NCBI GenBank assembly: GCA_022495005.1
Contig: JAGYXB010000101.1
Coordinates: 310,001-374,000 of the forward strand
Origin: Rhyacophila brunnea
Lineage: Eukaryota; Arthropoda; Insecta; Trichoptera; Rhyacophilidae
Direction of reading: 5' to 3'
Length of the DNA: 64,000 nucleotides
The notes under the pieces are model-generated. The model was given only the letters and a program-made list of their open reading frames with translations, made no database searches and was not told the origin of the DNA. Position numbers and translations under genes: made by a program. Below, piece by piece: positions 1-12,107 of this stretch. The first letter of the stretch is position 1. Each line of letters opens with the position of its first letter.

Positions 1-1288
1 AATACAGTAGCTTTCTATATATGTATAGTATGATATTAAAGCCATTTCTTAACTCATTTTAACAGCATAATATCACACTCGCTTCGGTCATTAGTTTTTT
101 TTAATGCACCTGGGAAGATGCACGGAGACTGGTGATGCGACAAGGTTTCTTGGAGGCACCGTGTGATGTCCATATGCTCCAAATGATGAACGGATATGGT
201 CAAAAAAGAATAATAGTTTTATTAATAATATTCTTCTCCGAGTCCTTGCCTCATTACCAAGAGTCGTGGTCTTCATTATCGGTTCCTATTCTGCACACAA
301 TTTTCTTTCAGTTTACCATTCACCCAAATGAGTGAATTGTCGATACTAATAACCACCCCGGTCGTATACTTGATTTGATTGGTCCGATGTACGGTTATTC
401 TTCCTATTTTATCGTTTATGGCTGCCAATCATGATCAGTCTCTCCAACCTGTCGCCCCCTCCCCACTCCTTCAGGTCATTTGACATGAGATGGTTTGAGA
501 ATCTGCTTTTTATTCGCACATTTTCAAGGATAGATCGCTTGGTAGTTATTTCAGCATCTTAAAAGCATTGTCCGCTGCTTTGTGGACCATGTTTCCACCG
601 CATAAAGACAATAAAAACGGTAATGTAACAAAGTTAAAGTTTCAGTATAATTGTAGAATAAAAATAGTACAACGATTCCAAAAATGTCGCTTACCTCCGT
701 ATGGCATACAGATTATTTCGATAAAATTATGAACTTGTTATTCCGATGTCGAAATTTCAGAAAAATAAATGTAATAAAACAATAATTCGGAATTTGAAAC
801 TAATAACGATGGAGGTTGTGACTCGTATCATACGAGGGTTGTACTATTTTAATGTGACATAGGTACAAGTATTATCTAACCTGCCTGCCTGTCATAGTGA
901 TGTGGGGATGGACGGCAATGCTACTTATTAAATTCTCTGTTGCCCATCACTATTTATTTTGAGTATGTATGTTCCATTTTTAAATTTGACATTGGAATTT
1001 TTAACAGGTTTTTTTTCAGATTAAGATAATGTACCTAAACAGATCTAAAACTTGATTACTAAGTAAGCACTCAGTGAGTACCTACGCTGCGTGAGTTACA
1101 AAGAGATCCGGCCTAAAAAAACTCATTTTGTTTTAGTTTATCTAATCAATGGGTGTTTCTGGACTGGATCCACGGCACGGCATTGATGATTTTTCTTCCC
1201 TTCCCTCATTTAGAGCACAATGGAGGTTTTACTTCTATACCATATTTTTTGTGAGCCGGACGTTCAATCCACATTATGCTACTATAAT
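1..1288. other. AT-rich non-coding stretch
   Basis: I see no supported gene, RNA or bounded repeat here. Short open frames near 91-335 and 1149-1430 overlap on both strands and have no recognisable domain, so they are taken as chance. Confidence 0.5.
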
Positions 1289-1836
1289 GCCAGCGCTCCA
1301 TTGGCGAGCCAAAAGTCCGAGGACAATAAATCGTCTGATTTGTCTATGCCCTGCAACTGCTCAACGAACGAATAAAAAAGTCGAGCTGTCAAAAGTCAAA
1401 AGTTGCGATTATCGTAATGTCTTCCGATAATTCTATAATTTTGTGTTATTTATATGTAGACTTGCATAAAATAATATAGCAGTGAAAACAACACAAGTTT
1501 TACATTTTATTTTATGAATTTCATAAATACAAATAAAAAAATAATTGGTAAATCTCTCATTTTCTAATGTGTACATTAACACATTAATCAATGAAAATGT
1601 TTAAAACAATAACAGTTTTTTTTGCGGTCCGAATAATTGCGTATTAATGTCAAAACGAATTTGCATAGCGATCGACGGACGAAGTCTGGCAACTCGGAGG
1701 GTAAAATATCAAACATGTTTGAAATCCAACGAGCCTGGTCTGCGGATTAAAAAGTCCGCAGACCTGGGGTGCTCCACGCGAAAAAAAAGTCCGAAGACTG
1801 TAAATCGTCTGACTTGCGTGCCAATGGAGCGCCGGC
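1289..1836. mobile_element. Foldback/MITE with GCC(A/G)GCGCTCCATTGGC ends
   Basis: The left end reads GCCAGCGCTCCATTGGC and the reverse complement of the right end reads GCCGGCGCTCCATTGGC. Just inside both ends lie related AAGTCCGAGG and AAGTCCGAAG words with CGTCTGA words. Both sides are flanked by ATAAT (1284-1288 and 1837-1841), a possible 5-bp target duplication. No coding capacity was found inside. The superfamily is not certain. Confidence 0.6.
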
Positions 1837-1862
1837 ATAATCAGCTGTCGACATACCTATAG

Positions 1863-2441
1863 CAGTGGCGAGGGGCGGAGGTAAGCTGTTAAGATTCGAC
1901 ATACATAGTACACACTAAACTTTGTCAGTCATACTTATTTGTTTTCATTAAACTAAGAATACACTTTGCAAATGGTGCTGTTTAGTTTTTAAATTCCAAT
2001 TAAACCCTGCCTAGATTAAACCATAATAAATAGTTGAGGTACCTATGCTATGGGCGATCCGACAAAGTCGTCATACTTATTTGTTTTCGTTGAATAATTA
2101 ACATATTACAGATGGTGTTGGTTAGTTTTTTTTAATTAATTAAGACCTGCCTAAACCATACCATAGTCGATAGAAAATATTTTTCTATGTACGAAATATC
2201 TAAAATTATGTATGGTTTAATCATTAATGGCATACTTTTAGATATTTTATAGATAAACGAATATTTTTTCGATTATATACTATGGCTTGGATTAGGCAGG
2301 GTTAAATATTATCTACTTACCAACTATATTAAACTAACCTCCATTATCTACACATTGTAGTCTTAGTTCAATGAAAACAAATACGTTTGACCGATAAAGT
2401 TTTAAAGGATCTTAGCAGCCTACCTCCACCCTTCGCCATTG
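1863..2441. mobile_element. Foldback hAT-like MITE (family I), copy 1
   Basis: Left end CAGTGGCGAGGGG and right end (reverse complement) CAATGGCGAAGGG open long inverted arms of roughly 150 bp or more. Both arms carry GGAGGTARGCTG, TTTGTTTTC and AAACTAAG-type words. The flanks ACCTATAG (1855-1862) and ACCTATAT (2442-2449) are an 8-bp target duplication with one mismatch, as hAT elements make. The centre is palindromic around 2165-2290. It is non-autonomous. Confidence 0.8.
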
Positions 2442-2773
2442 ACCTATATGTACTATCTAACTACACTATTGATATCTAGAGAAATTCTAGAGTAATCCAG
2501 ATATGTTGGTACACATATTTAATAATTGTAAAATTAATATTTTAGAATAGTTGTTATTGAAGTCCCGAGTATCTTTAACTCCTTCTTATTCGACATCACC
2601 TATCCATCTTCTCCATGTTGCAATACTTAAGGCAGTAATGCATCATCGAAACGCAGTCGATACGGCCAGAAAAACCCAACGATAAAAGGAAAATTTGTAT
2701 GTAAATGACAGTTGACTGACAGCGTCGGGTTTTTCTGATCGAACTTGACCTAAAAACGTCTTTACATTTATTA
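2442..2773. other. Non-coding spacer
   Basis: Nothing beyond AT-rich sequence is seen between the family I foldback and the first family A element. The 65-codon frame at 2596-2793 crosses the element boundary and is not credible. Confidence 0.5.
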
Positions 2774-3394
2774 ATTACTAGCATGGTCCCCACATCCTGA
2801 AGTGGGTCCCCCTACCTATAGCTAAGGTTAACGGTAGTGTAATGTTCTACAGTAGTGTTTCCCAAATGGTACATATAGACCTATTCCGTGTAGTAATTTT
2901 TTTAGCGATTTTTGATATTTTGAAGTAAATCACTCAGCATCATGTTATGAAGCACTGCACCGCGATTTCCTAACTATCGACTCGTGTGTCAGCCGACGAC
3001 ATGACGTAATTGTGACGTCAGCCAATACACGCTCGAGGCATGCCGCCCAGCACACAGTGCTCACCATAGATATTATTATGATGAAACACCTATATGTGTA
3101 TGGTGACAATGAATAACGCCACTGTCTGACCAGCGTTATTTTCTCGAATGCTATTATCACTCCGGTAGTATGATGTCATATGATGTCATGTCGACCGGGC
3201 GGCTTGCACTCGCAAGTTCTAACATAGGGCCCCTGGTCGCGACCCTTTTTTGTGATATTCAAGTAACATGCGGCCCTTCGCCATATTGGATAAATAAGTC
3301 AAAGTAATTATAAAATGAAATTAAGATTTTTTTACTATTAGAGCAAATTTGTGGCGTGTGTTTATCTCACTTAACTGGTTGACCTGCCACGCCG

Positions 3395-3808
3395 ACGTGT
3401 CCGGAAATTTGTACGTATGCAGTTCGCCGTATCACACTTCACCGTGAAATGTTGTATCTGACATATATGGATGTATTAATATACTATAAAGACTGCCCAA
3501 CCCCTTTGGGTCGTATAGTACTGACATAAATTTCATGTGTAAATAAAACACGGTTCTTGTCGGTTTACACTTTACAGGAAGTCAGCAGCAAACAAATTTT
3601 GAAAATAACCGATATACTGGATTATTTGTTCGGTTAGGTTAGGTTTTCATTCTTGAATTAATGAATTTTGGCCACAATCAGCCATGAAAATTGAATAATT
3701 AATGAATGTAATAAAATCAGCCATGAAAATTGAATAATTAATGAATGTAAGAAAGCTCACGGCGAACTGTGCCTTGGTAATGTTTTACGTACAACTTACA
3801 AATGTAAC
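3395..3808. repeat. Block nested in family A copy
   Basis: Family A reads continuously from GCCACGCCG to GGGCCC in the 3976 copy, but here about 410 bp intervene. Both ends of the block hold CAGTTCGCCGT in inverted orientation and ATTTGTA plus TACGTA words, which suggests a small transposon with imperfect inverted ends. It includes a 39-bp tandem duplication at 3679-3757 and a GGTTAGGTTAGGTT word. Confidence 0.5.
3679..3757. repeat. 39-bp tandem duplication
   Basis: The unit starting CAGCCATGAAAATTGAATAA occurs at 3679 and again at 3718, nearly identical, so the period is 39 bp. Confidence 0.85.
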
Positions 3809-3975
3809 CGGGCCCCGAGGCTAGAGCCCTGTCAACCCCCCCCCTTGTGGGGGTCATGATTACTAGATATTATAACCTATTTGTTTATTTTTGCTTTGAT
3901 AGATACATAAGAAAAACCTGTTTGGATTTATGTGTTGGATATTGTATGTAGTCAATTTTTTTAATCTGCTATGTT

Positions 3976-4386
3976 CATGGCCCCCGCATCCTGAAACGGG
4001 CCCCCAGGCTAAGATTTTTGGCAGGCCCCCCTACCTATCGCTAAATACAAAGGTAGTGTGATGCTCTACAGTAGCGTTTTCCAAATGGTGTACGCGGTAA
4101 AATTAATGTGTATATTTTGTGTTTTTTTTTGTATATTTTAATGCATCCATTTGAATTATGGAGTTGTTGAGTATCGATACATAATAAAAAATTGTATCAT
4201 ACAACCACAATCTTAAATAATAACGGTATTCAAGAAAAATAGCACCGCAGGCCACTTTTTTACCATTAGAAAGATTTTGTGATGTGTGTTTATATCACTT
4301 ATTTGATCGACTCGCCACGCCGGGCCCTTCATGAGCCCGGGCCCTCAGGCTAGAGCCCTGTCAGCCCCCTCTTTGTGGGGGCCATG
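3976..4386 (-). mobile_element. Family A hAT-like MITE, 411 bp
   Basis: It begins CATGGCCCCCGCATCCTGA and ends in TGGGGGCCATG. The 8-bp duplication GCTATGTT is perfect on both sides (3968-3975 and 4387-4394). It is in the same orientation as the neighbouring long copy, only 117 bp away, and lacks any ORF of note. Confidence 0.88.
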
Positions 4387-4394
4387 GCTATGTT

Positions 4395-6379
4395 ACTCCG
4401 ATATGGAATTATTATTTCAAACTGAGATATTATGGAAATATAAAATAAACAATAACTCTCTGTCATTAATGCATCTTAAAAAAGATTACTCCTTCTCTTT
4501 CCCACCTGTCAGGTGGTGAAGACACGAGTATGATAGAGAGGACACAGTGTCCTCGAAGGTAAGTGCTAATGTTTAGTAAGCAATGAGAAATGCAATGAAA
4601 CTCGGCTAGGATGATCGCGAGCCACAACTCGACGTTTTATCAGGGATGTATAAAATACAATATAAATGACTGGTGACGATAATTAGTTTGTGCATGGCGT
4701 GAATATATTGATACATCCAAATTCATTCAGCTCTTCTTTCTCGGGACCATCATGACTGAGGATCGTTTAGTCATCGGCCAGCTGTCTCGACATGGAATAG
4801 GTACACATCTTAGACTATAGACACATCTAGACGCCACCCGTTGCATTGCTAAATGAAGCCGCGTGCCGTGCGTTTGGTTTGTGGGCGAGCGAACGCATTC
4901 GTATACAAATGTTTGAGACCATAGACCATTTCGCTAGTGCTCGCACTAGACGCTCAGAATTAAAATTAATTTTCTATTTTTTTACGTTATATATTATTTT
5001 TAACCGGTCAAAATGCAACCATTAGGTAAAGATATCCACAATTTAAGTTATTTTAAAGAAACACTAGGTCACTTGATATTGAAATATATAATAATATCAA
5101 ATAAATTATCACGAACATGTATCAACTTACCTATGAAACGTAATACCACCTTCTTGCTTATCAGTACGGCTACCACATTTTAATACAACACACAGAACCA
5201 TCTTTTCTACTTAATTAACTAAAAATATTTACCACTGACTTTATGTTAAACACAAAAATAGCAATTTTAGCAACACGGTTATCGACGCTTAGTTAAGCAA
5301 TAAAGTAAGATTTGGCGGCGACACCGTAGCAAACCATCTCCCACATCTGTAAACCTTTTATCTTACTCTAGCGCGTGTCGCAGAGATTATAAGGGTGCCG
5401 AATACTTTCTCACTCGCACTCATGCATCGTTTTTGTTCAGGCCTTGGCACAGACATTTCAATTTAGAACAGTGGTCAAGGAACTTTTTTGAGTATTAGGT
5501 AGTACCCCGAAATACGTACATTTGAGTTTGGAAACCAACGGAGTACGAATTCGGAAATCTCAAAATATCTTATCATATTAATCATTTGTTTGGAGAATAC
5601 AGACATACATTTGAAATATATGTGTTATTTACAGTAATCACAATAAAACATAAGATGAACACAAATGAAAATAAATACACAACGTTAATAACAACTAAAG
5701 AATTTTATCTGAAACATTTTCTCTTCACGTTTCGCATCCGCATTATAGTATTGCCAATTTTATTTATACTATATCATTCACTCCAATATTTTTATTTCCC
5801 CTCTTTAGTGTATTTTAACCCGGTTATCCAACACCTGAATAAGAATTTCGATCATTTAAATGTGTTTAAATAGTATTTTTCATTCTCGATACACTTATGC
5901 ATGTGATTAAATTAATTAAAGTTTGCAGGCAACCCTATTTCGGCGCCGGTTCAAAATGGACACACGGACATTGACCCAAGCCATTGGTCGTGATCCAATC
6001 GTTTGTATCGGCGGTTTTTCCTTCAACCGATCATGAACTGAAATAAGAAATACTAGATAGAGCCCATTAATTATTATTTCTACTACAAGCATTTGTATCA
6101 GGTCGAACAATAGTGGTCTCAAATGTATCACGGTATTTTTTTTTTGTTTTGTCTGCTTTTATTATTAGTATTATTACATTAGTTGGATTGTGCTACTGGA
6201 TTTCTCGCAAACAGATTCTGTAGGTATTCTCGTTACAGTAATGAGTAAGGTAATTACTACAATTACCTTTATTATTATATTATTATGTATGTATAGACTA
6301 TAGATAGGGTAACATAATTTACTTTATATTTAGACAACATTATCAGATAAATTTCACTTATCGATGGCACAATTACATA
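4395..6379. other. Long non-coding stretch
   Basis: I see no bounded repeat or credible gene. The 95-codon frame at 5586-5873 is AT-rich low-complexity translation with no domain. The 71-codon minus-strand frame at 5916-6131 has no support. Confidence 0.45.
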
Positions 6380-6671
6380 CAGGAAATCAGAAATAATGGG
6401 AACTGAAATACCTAACTGGTAAGGAGTAACAGGTAACCGATCTTTTGAGTAAGGAAGAATCCGGCATAAACTTATACACGTGTCAAGAATACGTCATACG
6501 TCGAATACTGACAACTGCTCTCGGTTTATGCATTGACACTCATTTATTTTATATTGGTGTATTACACACTATTGCACATTCGTAATGCGTGTTTCATTTT
6601 CGTATGACACTCGCACATTCTAAACACTGCGTTAAAATGTAGCGTATGTATTGAATATTAATAGTCTATCG
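6380..6671 (+). mobile_element. Family B MITE, 3'-truncated
   Basis: The left end CAGGAAATCAGAAATAATGG matches family B, and the body shares the CACGTGTCAAGAATACG, CTCGGTTTATGCATT and GTCTATCGG words. It stops after CTATCGG, without the TTCTGTG terminus found in the 9790 and 16683 copies, and joins family C sequence directly. Confidence 0.78.
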
Positions 6672-6674
6672 GAA

Positions 6675-6966
6675 TTAGTAATTCTGGCAGACAGTGGAAA
6701 TGGAACACAGTTCAGTTATGGGGAATATATGAAAAAAGCGTTTTTAAAATGCTTCCACTTATAAATATTCAAAGATTAAAAGATATACATTCGGCTAGAA
6801 ATACATAGAAAGATAGAATCTCAAGAACTCAATTGTAATTTTTAAACTTTTTTAATAGAATTCTTAAAAACCGCTTTTTTAAATTTTGTGCCTGGCACGT
6901 CAGACAGTTGAAAAATAATATTTGGGAAATTTTGGCACGTGCTCGTAAAAAGGGTCGCCAGCCATG
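6675..6966 (+). mobile_element. Family C hAT-like MITE, 5'-truncated
   Basis: From TAATTCTGGCAGACAG through GGCACGTCAGACAG, AAAAATAATATTTGGGAAA and AGGGTCGCCAG it parallels 33451-33696 in the complete copy. The first half of family C is missing because the element meets truncated family B at about 6671-6675. Confidence 0.75.
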
Positions 6967-8016
6967 TTCTAGTCAGTGCTGATGTGTGGGTGCAAAACAT
7001 GGATTTTAAATTCAAAAGATGTAAAAACAGTAACAACGTGGTATGGAAAGTTGCATGTTGGGCGTAACGCACGGGGATCGTGAAAGAAAAAAATGTATGA
7101 AGGAGCAAACAAAAATGGACAAATAATAAAAAGTGAAAATACCCTTGAAGTACCACATCATCGCTGGTAAAATTTCTTTGATGTGATAATCGAAATTAGC
7201 GGAAGTATGTGGCAGTGAGCGATTGGAAACTGAGAAAAGTGGAGAGCCTGAGATGAATGAACGAATCAAAGTTTTTAGTTTTGCGAACGATTTTTGCAAA
7301 CACAATGTATTGGTAATCGATTCTTCTCAATGCTGACAAGATACCGAAGAAAGAAATCTTTCTCTAGATTCACAAACGTAGACAAATTTTCGGAGTTTCT
7401 GCTCTGCTCCTAGTCCGGGTAAAACCCGTTGCTCCACTGTTCCATGTTCCTGCTCCGAGCTCCGCTCCAATGCTCTGGATAATATAACATATTATATTTT
7501 AAACAGCGTCCCTACAGACAATACAAACTGCACGCCACAGCTACTTACGTAGGTACATACCACGCTTTAATCGTTCTGGTAGTATTGCGCGTAAAAGTTG
7601 AATATTCATTCAAACACGTTGCATGCGGAATACTATCCGCAGAGTATTCATTGCAATCGCGCTGTGCGGTGGCACCAACGGAAATCGACATTAATAGGCA
7701 TTATTATAAGTTTCACTTTCGAATGCTCTGGGTAGTAAGTGAAGTTGGTGTAAGTACGAGTAAACCAACTGAGTAGGTAACTAACTCACCGGAGCGAGAG
7801 AATAGTCGCACACAGACACCAGAAACAGGTGGACGTTCTAAGAATTTCAACCTTCACTCCATGACACGATTGGACACTTGGACTTACCACGATTTTTTTT
7901 TAAATACATTAATTTTTGTCTATATAGGTACCTACCTAATAATATATAAACTGATTTTTCCTGTTCTTCTATTTTCCACCAAAGTGCCGGGCAAGTACAG
8001 CCAAGCAGACCCGAAC
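6967..8016. other. Non-coding stretch with GCTCC-rich patch
   Basis: No gene is supported. At about 7390-7480 GCTCC/GGAGC words cluster (for example TGCTCCGAGCTCCGCTCC), perhaps a degenerate repeat. The overlapping minus-strand frames at 6842-7305 lie partly in family C and carry no domain. Confidence 0.45.
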
Positions 8017-8075
8017 TTAAGACGGTACTTCAGTTAAACGGCAAATAATTTTCTAACTGACAATGTTCGTTTAAA
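8017..8075 (+). mobile_element. Family T (TTAA) element, end fragment
   Basis: TTAAGACGGTACTTCAGTTA followed by AACGGCAAATAATTTTC matches the terminus of the TTAA-flanked elements at 20878, 21246 and 63057. The rest of the element is absent. Confidence 0.7.
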
Positions 8076-8747
8076 CTAAAGGTTCAAAATGTGATACTGG
8101 TTGGGAGCATCAGTCTGATGATAACATTTTAAATACTAAGAAAAACTACATTACACACTTTTTTCCCGTAGCGGAAGCTTACTATGACAGCACGTGACAG
8201 CATATAGCGTGATGATAATTCTTGAACCATTATCTACAGAACTGCATCTGACTGCATTACTAATCTATTAATTTATTGACTGTTGTCAAAACGAAACACA
8301 AAATGGCGACTGTGATAAATCCGGTATCAGTTCGTTACCGGACGTTTTTACAATTTATATAATAATATTGTTATGTAATTTATAAGATTAATAGCGTGTG
8401 TCTTTTAAACTGGTAGGCCTTGTGCCAGGCTGTCATGCAAATGGAGCCAGTCTCATGTTTAAATTTGCCATTCAAATCGGATCGTAGGGCAAGGCCAAAC
8501 TAAGATAGCTTCTACTTGGTATATTATTTGTTTGACACTGATGATCTTACGATTTTTGTGTGATCTGATGCTGTGACGTACCTAGGCAAAGGGCCGCCCT
8601 TGGGTAGACAATGCTGTACAGTGTACCCCTTTCATTTTTAGTCTCAAACTGTCTCAAACTCAAACATCATAATTTAGTAGAACTGTTGATGAAAACAATT
8701 TCATTTATACATTTGTGAATATAAAGTGATACATAATTTGACTGTAG
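8076..8747. other. Non-coding spacer
   Basis: No supported feature was seen. Confidence 0.4.
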
Positions 8748-8820
8748 ATGTTTCAAAAAACACAAATGTGATTTTCCAATGTGAGTTAGAATAGTTCTGC
8801 ATTCAGCATTCAGCTGATGA
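8748..8820. repeat. Partial arm of the 25133 foldback
   Basis: GTTTCAAAAAA, then AATGTGAGTTAGAATAGTTC and TGCATTC...AGCTGATGAC, correspond to the right arm of the foldback at 25323-25398. Confidence 0.6.
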
Positions 8821-9781
8821 CTTGCAGACCAACTATTTTTGGAATAAAATAAATCCCTTAAAAAATATGAAATAGGAACAAAATGATAAATATCTGTGAA
8901 AACTTACCAAATCAACAAGTTTTTCGAGTTTATCGTGAATATTTTCACACTAAAATGATAAATATTGTTTAGAAAATTTACACTAACAGTTTATTCAGAA
9001 GTTGTGAAGTTCACAAGAACGCACGAGTTAACTCGTCCATGGCCTGACGCGACATACATGCTTTGACGAGTTAACTCGGCTCTGGCAGTTTTAAAATTGA
9101 CATACACACCACCTACTGGGAATTAGAGCATTTCCACGCAATCTACTCTCAAAAAGTGGTTGTTTTAGGTACGTGGAGGTCTGTGGCGCTGACAGGTTTG
9201 GAGACCCCGTGTTTTTGTCCATGCGATAAACTGCTATTACAATACTATGTATTAATATACAAAAAAAATGTTATATATTATCATCTCTTCATAATGGCCC
9301 CTGCAACGAGCCCGACACGTCGAGGAAAGAAGGAAGAAGAACACACGGTGGAAACCCAAAAATCTTCTACGATAAAAATAATTGTGTTATCAGAATTTTT
9401 TATGCTTCATGGAAATCAGCATCATTTGCTTTATGGAAAACCGCCCTGGACCTAATATCTTTCGTAGGATTGCGCTCAAAGGTCACGAATGAGTTCCCAT
9501 TATTCTTAGGCCTCGAAGAAGTGGCCCCAAGAGCGTTTTATAAAAAATAATTAATTGTGGTTTTTTCAAGATGACTTCTTGCTTCTTGACCATGCTTCTT
9601 CCATGCGGCGGAGAAATACAGGATACAAACATCATCTGGGAATGTTCTTATTAAATGTGTATGGAAATTAAAGAGTTGCTCTAGTCGGTCCAACCAGCTG
9701 TTGGACTTATGGGACGATAATATGGTGGTTCTATGGTATATTCATAGACACCGCATTTTTTTTTAAATACAATTAAATATG
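8821..9781. other. Non-coding stretch with two short palindromes
   Basis: ACGAGTTAACTCGT at 9023-9036 is a perfect palindrome, and ACGAGTTAACTCG recurs at 9066-9078. I see no gene; the 99-codon frame at 9156-9455 has no recognisable domain. Confidence 0.45.
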
Positions 9782-9789
9782 CCTTTATG

Positions 9790-10096
9790 CAGGGAACTCA
9801 GAAATAATGGGAACTGAAATACCTAACGGGTAAGCAGAAGCAGGCAACAGATCTCGATTAAGGAAGAATACGGAATGAATTTAAACACGTGTCAAGAATA
9901 CGTTTTACGTCGAATACTGAAAACTGCTCTCGGTTTATGCATTTACGCTCATTTAATATTGGTGTATTACACACACTATTGCACGTGTATAATGCGTGTT
10001 TTATTTTCGTGGGACACTCACACATTCAAAACCCTGCATCAACATGTGGCGCATTGAACATAGCCTATCGGTATTCTATTTATTATCTGTTCTGTG
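9790..10096 (+). mobile_element. Family B MITE, complete (307 bp)
   Basis: It begins CAGGGAACTCAGAAATAATG and ends TATCTGTTCTGTG, so the ends in inward orientation are CAGGGAACTCAGA and CACAGAACAGATA. The 8-bp duplication CCTTTATG is perfect (9782-9789 and 10097-10104), pointing to hAT-type insertion. The small frames over it recur in the other copies because the repeat does, and are not genes. Confidence 0.88.
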
Positions 10097-10104
10097 CCTT
10101 TATG

Positions 10105-11235
10105 GCTTACTGCGGACGTAAAAAATCTCTTCACATATAATGTTCGCCAGTTTTAAATTAGCTTTATTTTGTAGGTATTAATATTTATAATTTTAATTTT
10201 TGTTAGTTCTCCGCTGTCCTCTCTTCTGTGGCCACATTTTATCAAATAAATCAATATAAACTCTGTTTAATCGCACTTGAGAGCGTGGTGACCTCAATCT
10301 TGGATAACTGCCCCTGAGAGATTCCCAGGCTTAAAAAATGATGACACTATACATCAAACGTATGATCTCGTGATACGATCGATTAAGACCGAGTGTGGTG
10401 CGGGGCGGATGATTTAGTTTTTAGTAGGTCAAATTTGTTGGCTGCTTGTACAAAATCTATGAAAGTTATTACGACTTTTAGACTTTTACAGCCAACAATA
10501 ATAGTCTGATGAATGGAATCTCTATCTACATACGTAAAGTCAGTCACTAAATTACTCTGCTGTTTAAATGCTTTTGCCAGTATGTCAGATTTTATTGTCT
10601 TATTTACGTTACGTATCTCTCATTGAAGATCTCCCATTTTGATTCACGTATGCATACTTACGTATTTGCTTTACACATAGCACACTGAACGTAACTATAA
10701 AAAGTGTAGGTGATTTTTTATTACTATCCATTCATTGAAATAAATGGTTTAAACGTCTTTTTGCTACGCCAAGTTTTTCAAACACCACAGAATCAAAGTT
10801 TGCAACATCGTTTTGTAATTAGTTATAGTAATGTTTTATTATTTATATTTTTTATCATAATTATGGCAATACTGCTTGAAAGTACTGATTACGTTCACGT
10901 ATAGAGAATCAATGCAGCATCAACTGAACAATTCAATTAAACCTCATACATTCAAAACACTGTACACACACACCTATAATAGCTAGTGAATTTTCGACCC
11001 TTTCATTTCTCGAGATTCAGGAGTTAAATCAAAATTAATAACATATTATGTTTTTTCGAAAATTCAAGATCGTTTGTATAAAACATGTTACGATTGGAAT
11101 TTTGTAATTATTTGTATTTTATTTTATGTAGTTAAGTCACAGGCGGTTAGTTTTATAACTTATAACTAAATTTATGTTTGAATACCAATGCTATGGTTTC
11201 ATGGTACAAGTCAGAATAGATTTCCTATTTGAAAT
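10105..11235. other. Non-coding stretch
   Basis: No supported feature. The 64-codon frame at 10710-10904 is low-complexity and hydrophobic by AT-richness only. Confidence 0.45.
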
Positions 11236-11243
11236 AGTTAATG

Positions 11244-11650
11244 CATGGTCCCCACAAGGGGGGGGCTGACAGGGCTCTAGCCTGTGGGCCCTGGCTCAGG
11301 AGGGGCCCGGCGAGGCAAGTCGACCATATAAGTGAGATAAACACACACATCACAAATTTGCTTTAATAATAAAAAGTCGCCTGCGGAGCTATTTTCCTTC
11401 ACAATATTTTTATTATTTAAAGTTATGTGGTTGTATGATACAATTTTTTAATTAATACTCGACATCTCCATAATTCGAATGGATGTATTAAATATACAGT
11501 AAAGCACTACATATACAGATTAATTTTACGGCGTAGACCATTTGGAAAACGCTACTGTAGAGCGTCACTCTGCCTTTATGCTTAGCGATAGGTAGGGGGG
11601 CCCGCCAAAGATCCTAGCCTGGGGGCCCGCTTCACGGTGTGGGGCCCATG
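11244..11650 (+). mobile_element. Family A hAT-like MITE, 407 bp
   Basis: It starts CATGGTCCCCACAAGG and ends GTGTGGGGCCCATG. The flanks AGTTAATG (11236-11243) and AGTTAATA (11651-11658) are an 8-bp duplication with one mismatch. It holds the family words GGGCTCTAGCCTG, TAAGTGAGATAAACAC, GGTTGTATGATACAAT, CTACTGTAGAGC and GCGATAGGTAGGGGGGC. This copy is used here as the + reference. Confidence 0.88.
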
Positions 11651-11869
11651 AGTTAATATATCTTTGTGGTAATTAATAAAATCATTTCATCAATTTATAA
11701 TAAATACATCCAAATTTTAGGGTTTATCTTCGAAATGTCTGGATATCTACTGATTCAGAAAATTGTGTTGAATCAAACAAACGAATATGTAATGCGAAAT
11801 TACTTTCAATTGATTTTGTAATTAACCTTGGTAACCTTATATCAGTTTCACATTAATATTTAGGTTTTT

Positions 11870-12062
11870 GGGTCATAATATGGGCCTCCACAGAACGAAG
11901 GTTTGTATTAACAGATTTTTGTTTTTACTAGATATTAGCCACTTGCTTAATCTATTGGGTCTATTATGACACTCGGTCCATACTCTTGACTCCAAACATA
12001 AATTGAAAAATAATATGTGTGATTGCCTGACCCAGGATTCCAACCAGGAGTCCCACGGCATT
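11870..12062 (-). repeat. tRNA-derived SINE
   Basis: On the minus strand a tRNA-like head with B-box GGTTGGAATCC (12035-12045) and a terminal TCAGGCA is followed by a body shared with the SINE at 35107: TTTCAATTT, CAGAGTATGG-like, GACCTAATAG-like, CACTTGCTTAA-like, and TTAATACAAACC-type words. The 3' tail with ATTAGGATCGGACATG is missing. Confidence 0.72.
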
Positions 12063-12107
12063 TATTATTATTCTTAATTCAATCTTAATTTTCACTTCGA
12101 ATTATTG

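Larger units (their letters stand above)
2782..3858 (-). mobile_element. Family A hAT-like MITE, long copy with nested insert
   Basis: Ends CATGGTCCCCACA and (reverse complement) CATGACCCCCACA are flanked by a perfect 8-bp duplication ATTACTAG (2774-2781 and 3859-3866). Sequence near both ends matches the other family A copies: the CTACCTATAGCTA and CTACAGTAG words on the left, TTTATCTCACTTAA and GGCTAGAGCCCTGTCA on the right. The interior at about 2870-3300 has no counterpart in the shorter copies. A further block at about 3395-3808 interrupts the family sequence. It is oriented opposite to the 11244 copy. Confidence 0.82.

Noticed and set aside
3633..3650. Telomeric TTAGG array
   Set aside because: Only two GGTTAGG units here and at about 22340 and 55214; such words are widespread in insect repeats and are not a telomere.
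9875..10140. Similar peptides (MSRIRFTSNTENCSRF...) at 9889 and 41676
   Set aside because: Recurrence comes from two copies of the family B MITE; the complete element is 311 bp or less and the frame is not maintained in other copies.
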